Of a DNA stretch of 33,598 nucleotides, positions 31,722 to 33,598 are shown in pieces. Each line of letters starts with the position of its first letter. Position 1 is the stretch's first letter. A program made the translations under genes and the position numbers. Location: positions 2,554 to 36,151 of the forward strand of contig CP032932.1 in NCBI GenBank assembly GCA_003666485.1. The letters run 5' to 3'. This stretch comes from Levilactobacillus brevis (lineage in GTDB: Bacteria; Bacillota; Bacilli; Lactobacillales; Lactobacillaceae). The notes under the pieces were generated by a model, which saw only the letters and a program-made list of their open reading frames with translations, ran no database searches and was not told the origin of the DNA.

Positions 31722-31839
31722 AAACGGCCACTAGGGTATACCCTATTGGCCTTTTTTGATCCATTATCAATGGCTTTTTAAATTAGGGCCTAGTACTTTT
31801 GGAATGGAAATACTTTCCAACACCAAAAATTCTAGACCC
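31722..31839. repeat. 118-bp inverted repeat, right copy (IR-R), with terminator
   Basis: Reverse complement of 1160-1277 with about five mismatches and no gap. Its first part (31722-31757; stem GGCCACTAGGG/CCCTATTGGCC plus T-run) ends transcription of the cyclase gene. The outer end (GGGTCTAGAATTTTTGGTG on the minus strand) stops at 31839, exactly where ISL3 transposase sequence begins. Confidence 0.8.
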
Positions 31840-32249
31840 AGAGCGCCTGAGTAACCTCATCAAGACCTACAGGTCGTGCGGTGAGCCAATGGACATCGCC
31901 ATTGCCACACTGAGGAAAAACCTCAGAGGCGTTTTGAATGCTTCTCAAACCAAGCTTTCAAATGGCCCACTAGAAGGCATTAACCGTAAGATCAAAGAGC
32001 TAAAGCGCAGCTGTTATGGATTTGCCAATCAAGAGCGCATGTTTGAACGGATCTACCAACTGATTGCCTAGAAAAGTCAGTGTACGACACCCCGGGGAGG
32101 AGTGTGCCCAAAAACAGGGCTACAGAGCATAATTGCGGCCATCTGACTTCTCAAACGGAGTTTTTCGGTTCAATAACAAAAAGCCCACTCCGAAGAGTGG
32201 ACCTTTCAAAAGATAAAAACTATTAATCAACACCATTTGACACAGAGCC
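31840..32249 (+). mobile_element. Truncated ISL3-family insertion sequence (right part)
   Basis: The right terminus on the minus strand reads GGCTCTGTGTCAAATGGTG (32249 inward), the typical ISL3 end. Inside are a terminator-like repeat (AGCCCACTCC/GAGTGGACCT region, 32191-32213) and the C-terminal end of the transposase. The left part is missing; the break coincides with the outer end of IR-R. The 178 bases after the transposase stop have no other gene. Confidence 0.8.
31841..32071 (+). pseudogene. ISL3-family transposase, C-terminal fragment
   Basis: About 76 residues in frame, with SNGPLEGINRKIKELKR and the YGFANQERMFERIYQLI ending that mark ISL3 transposases (the Glu of GPLEGINR is the last DDE residue). 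Roughly four fifths of the protein is absent. An open frame extends upstream into IR-R from a TTG at 31799, but that part is not transposase sequence. Confidence 0.85.
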
Positions 32250-32318
32250 AGAATAATAATATTCTTCAGGGCCCTCTTTAAATAATCTATATTCACTACA
32301 GATATATTTATTTAATGG

Positions 32319-32367
32319 TTAATCATTACGACGTTTCTTGATACCAAGAAAACCGAGTAGAGAGCGT
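32319..32367 (-). pseudogene. C-terminal tail remnant of an LPXTG-type surface protein
   Basis: On the minus strand the frame reads RSLLGFLGIKKRRND then stop. A hydrophobic run ending in a KKRR cluster and a stop is the usual end of a sortase-anchored protein. The frame is interrupted at about 32367 by the IS256-family element. It is on the same strand as the serine-rich surface gene at 1-747, and it would be that gene's end if the plasmid is circular and an IS256 copy lies between. No LPXTG is left. Confidence 0.5.
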
Positions 32368-33598
32368 AAAATATCTTGTGTAAATGCATAAAAGATTTCT
32401 GAATTGTATAGAAATAGGGAATGCCTTCCCTTATGATATTTAGTAACCACAGAAAACATCACAGGAGGCATTCCCCATGAATGAACTTACCACAGAAATT
32501 ATCGCTGCACTAGCCCAAAAGCAAGATTTGGACGAAGTTTTTCGTCACCACCTCGAAATTGCGATTAACCAGCTGCTTCAAACCGAATTGGTAGAGTTTT
32601 TGGGTTACGAACGCTACTCATACGCTGGGACTAACACTGGTAATAACCGCAACGGCAGTTATGAGCGCTCGTTTGATACGAAGTACGGCCAACTTAACTT
32701 AACCATTCCTCGAGATCGCAATGGCCGGTTTAAAAATCATACCTTGCCAGCCTACGGTCGGCACAGTGATAATTTAGAAACAACGGTCATTCAGTTGTAT
32801 ACCAAGGGAATTACCACTGCTGAAATTGCCGAACTCATTGAGAAAATGTACGGTGCTCACTACTCCAAAGCCACGGTTTCCAACATGACTAAAGCCGTCA
32901 ATGAACAGGTTCAAGCTTTCCAGCAACGTCGACTGGCTTCACAATATGCGGCCATCTTCTTAGATGCCACTTACTTGCCGTTAAAGCGGGATACCGTTCA
33001 AAAAGAAGCCGTTCATATTGCGATTGGCATTCGTCCAGATGGTACGAAAGAAGTGCTGAACTACCAAGTGGCGCCAACGGAATCGACTGGAATCTGGACT
33101 GAACTGCTGGGAACCTTGATCAAGCAGGGCGTTAAAGATGTGCTGTTGTTTGTGGCCGATGGGTTAGTTGGTTTGGATGAAGGCTTGAATCGGAATTTCC
33201 CTAAAGCCAAACGACAACGTTGCCTGGTTCATGTTGGGCGGAATCTGATGAACAAAGTTCGCGTAAAAGACCGCAAGGCCGTGATCAGTGACTTTAAACA
33301 AGTTCATCGGGCCGCCAACCGTGAAGCAGCCGAACTGAAACTGAATGAGTTCGCCAACAACTGGCATCAGACCTATCCCAAATTAATCAAAGATCTGCTT
33401 AAAATGCCGAATTTACTCACTTTCATGGACTTTCCACCAGCTATCCGGCAATCACTATACTCCACTAACCCGATTGAGAACTTTAATAAGCATCTCAAGC
33501 GCACCACCCACCACAAAGAACAATTTCCAACGGAAGATTCACTGGATCGCTTCCTGGTTTCTCAGTTTAATGTTTATAACGAGAAGTCTCTGAAGCGG
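32368..33598 (+). mobile_element. IS256-family insertion sequence (cut by window end)
   Basis: Left boundary estimated at about 32368, where the surface-protein tail stops and the sequence becomes ATATCTTGTGTAAATGCATAAA, like IS256-type ends. A leader with a GGGAATGCCTTCCC palindrome (32417-32430) precedes the transposase. The right end lies beyond the window, so full length and target duplication cannot be checked. Confidence 0.75.
32477..33598 (+). CDS. IS256-family (mutator-type) transposase, 3' end missing
   Basis: 374 codons open to the window edge, from an ATG behind AGGAGG; a full protein would be about 390 residues. The transposase_mut domain shows EFLGYERYSYAG near the start, the DDE residues in AIFLDATYLPLK (Asp), LLFVADGLVGL (Asp) and STNPIENFNKHLKR (Glu), and the usual LVHVGRN. 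No stop or frameshift is seen, so it is probably active. It moves the element by a copy-out route known for the family. Confidence 0.93.
   Translation, partial: MNELTTEIIAALAQKQDLDEVFRHHLEIAINQLLQTELVEFLGYERYSYAGTNTGNNRNGSYERSFDTKYGQLNLTIPRDRNGRFKNHTLPAYGRHSDNLETTVIQLYTKGITTAEIAELIEKMYGAHYSKATVSNMTKAVNEQVQAFQQRRLASQYAAIFLDATYLPLKRDTVQKEAVHIAIGIRPDGTKEVLNYQVAPTESTGIWTELLGTLIKQGVKDVLLFVADGLVGLDEGLNRNFPKAKRQRCLVHVGRNLMNKVRVKDRKAVISDFKQVHRAANREAAELKLNEFANNWHQTYPKLIKDLLKMPNLLTFMDFPPAIRQSLYSTNPIENFNKHLKRTTHHKEQFPTEDSLDRFLVSQFNVYNEKSLKR

Noticed and set aside
1160..31839. Classical Tn3-family transposon
   Set aside because: There is a resolvase near one end, but no Tn3 transposase, the ends do not have the Tn3 38-bp GGGG-type pattern, and no 5-bp duplication is visible.
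31799..32071. Complete small gene starting at 31799
   Set aside because: The first 14 codons come from the 118-bp repeat, and the rest is the C-terminal end of an ISL3 transposase. It is a fragment, not a gene.
33164..33367. Minus-strand ORF inside the IS256 transposase
   Set aside because: It is a shadow of the intact transposase frame on the plus strand.
1..33598. tRNA or rRNA genes
   Set aside because: No cloverleaf with a GTTCRANNC-type arm or rRNA-like stretch was noticed in the gaps between genes. A dedicated scan was not possible.

Overview
This window reads as a low-GC Firmicutes conjugative plasmid, most likely from the family Lactobacillaceae. The grounds are a RepA_N-type replication gene, a ParM/ParR-type partition pair, a Trs/Tra-type Gram-positive type IV secretion operon, IS elements of the ISL3, IS5 and IS256 families, a KxYKxGKxW-type surface-protein signal peptide and a holin-like type I toxin of the kind common in lactobacilli. 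The species cannot be fixed from the sequence alone.

Layout. 1-747 (minus): 5' part of a serine/alanine-rich repeat surface protein that runs off the window edge. 875-1300: a short ORF that runs into a 118-bp inverted repeat (IR-L). 1343-5014: serine resolvase, parMR partition and repA, with a structured rep leader that appears to encode a small antisense RNA. 5364-6524: a solitary RelB-type antitoxin whose toxin is reduced to six codons, a small hypothetical gene, and two small coiled-coil genes on the minus strand. 6660-6720: an IncQ/R1162-like oriT. 6794-23754: one long rightward transfer block. It holds a MOBQ relaxase, an HTH protein, VirB2-, VirB3- and VirB4-like proteins, an EssB/YukC-like TrsF, a two-domain peptidoglycan hydrolase, a VirB8-like protein, a membrane thioredoxin, a coupling protein split over two genes, a VirB6-like channel protein, topoisomerase III and an ArdC-like antirestriction protein.

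23834-31712 is an accessory defence and stress region. It has a BcgI-like restriction-modification pair (nuclease-methyltransferase fusion plus specificity subunit, no separate R subunit), a 28-bp perfect palindrome and a decayed IS5-family element. It also has a LexA-box-preceded umuC-type polymerase operon, a type I toxin-antitoxin locus and a two-gene Pycsar-type anti-phage module (membrane effector followed by class III nucleotide cyclase). 31722-31839 is the second copy of the 118-bp repeat, in inverted orientation. It abuts a truncated ISL3-family element, a remnant tail of an LPXTG-type surface protein, and an IS256-family element cut by the window end.

How it fits together. Replication, partition and resolvase keep the plasmid stable. 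The relaxase nicks oriT, the coupling protein and T4SS export the strand, and ArdC (family role) shields entering DNA from host restriction. The toxin-antitoxin, restriction-modification and Pycsar modules favour plasmid retention and protect the host against phage. The most notable system is the Pycsar-like pair, with an unusual cyclase active site. The inverted 118-bp ends bracketing 30.7 kb and the rep antisense RNA also merit attention.
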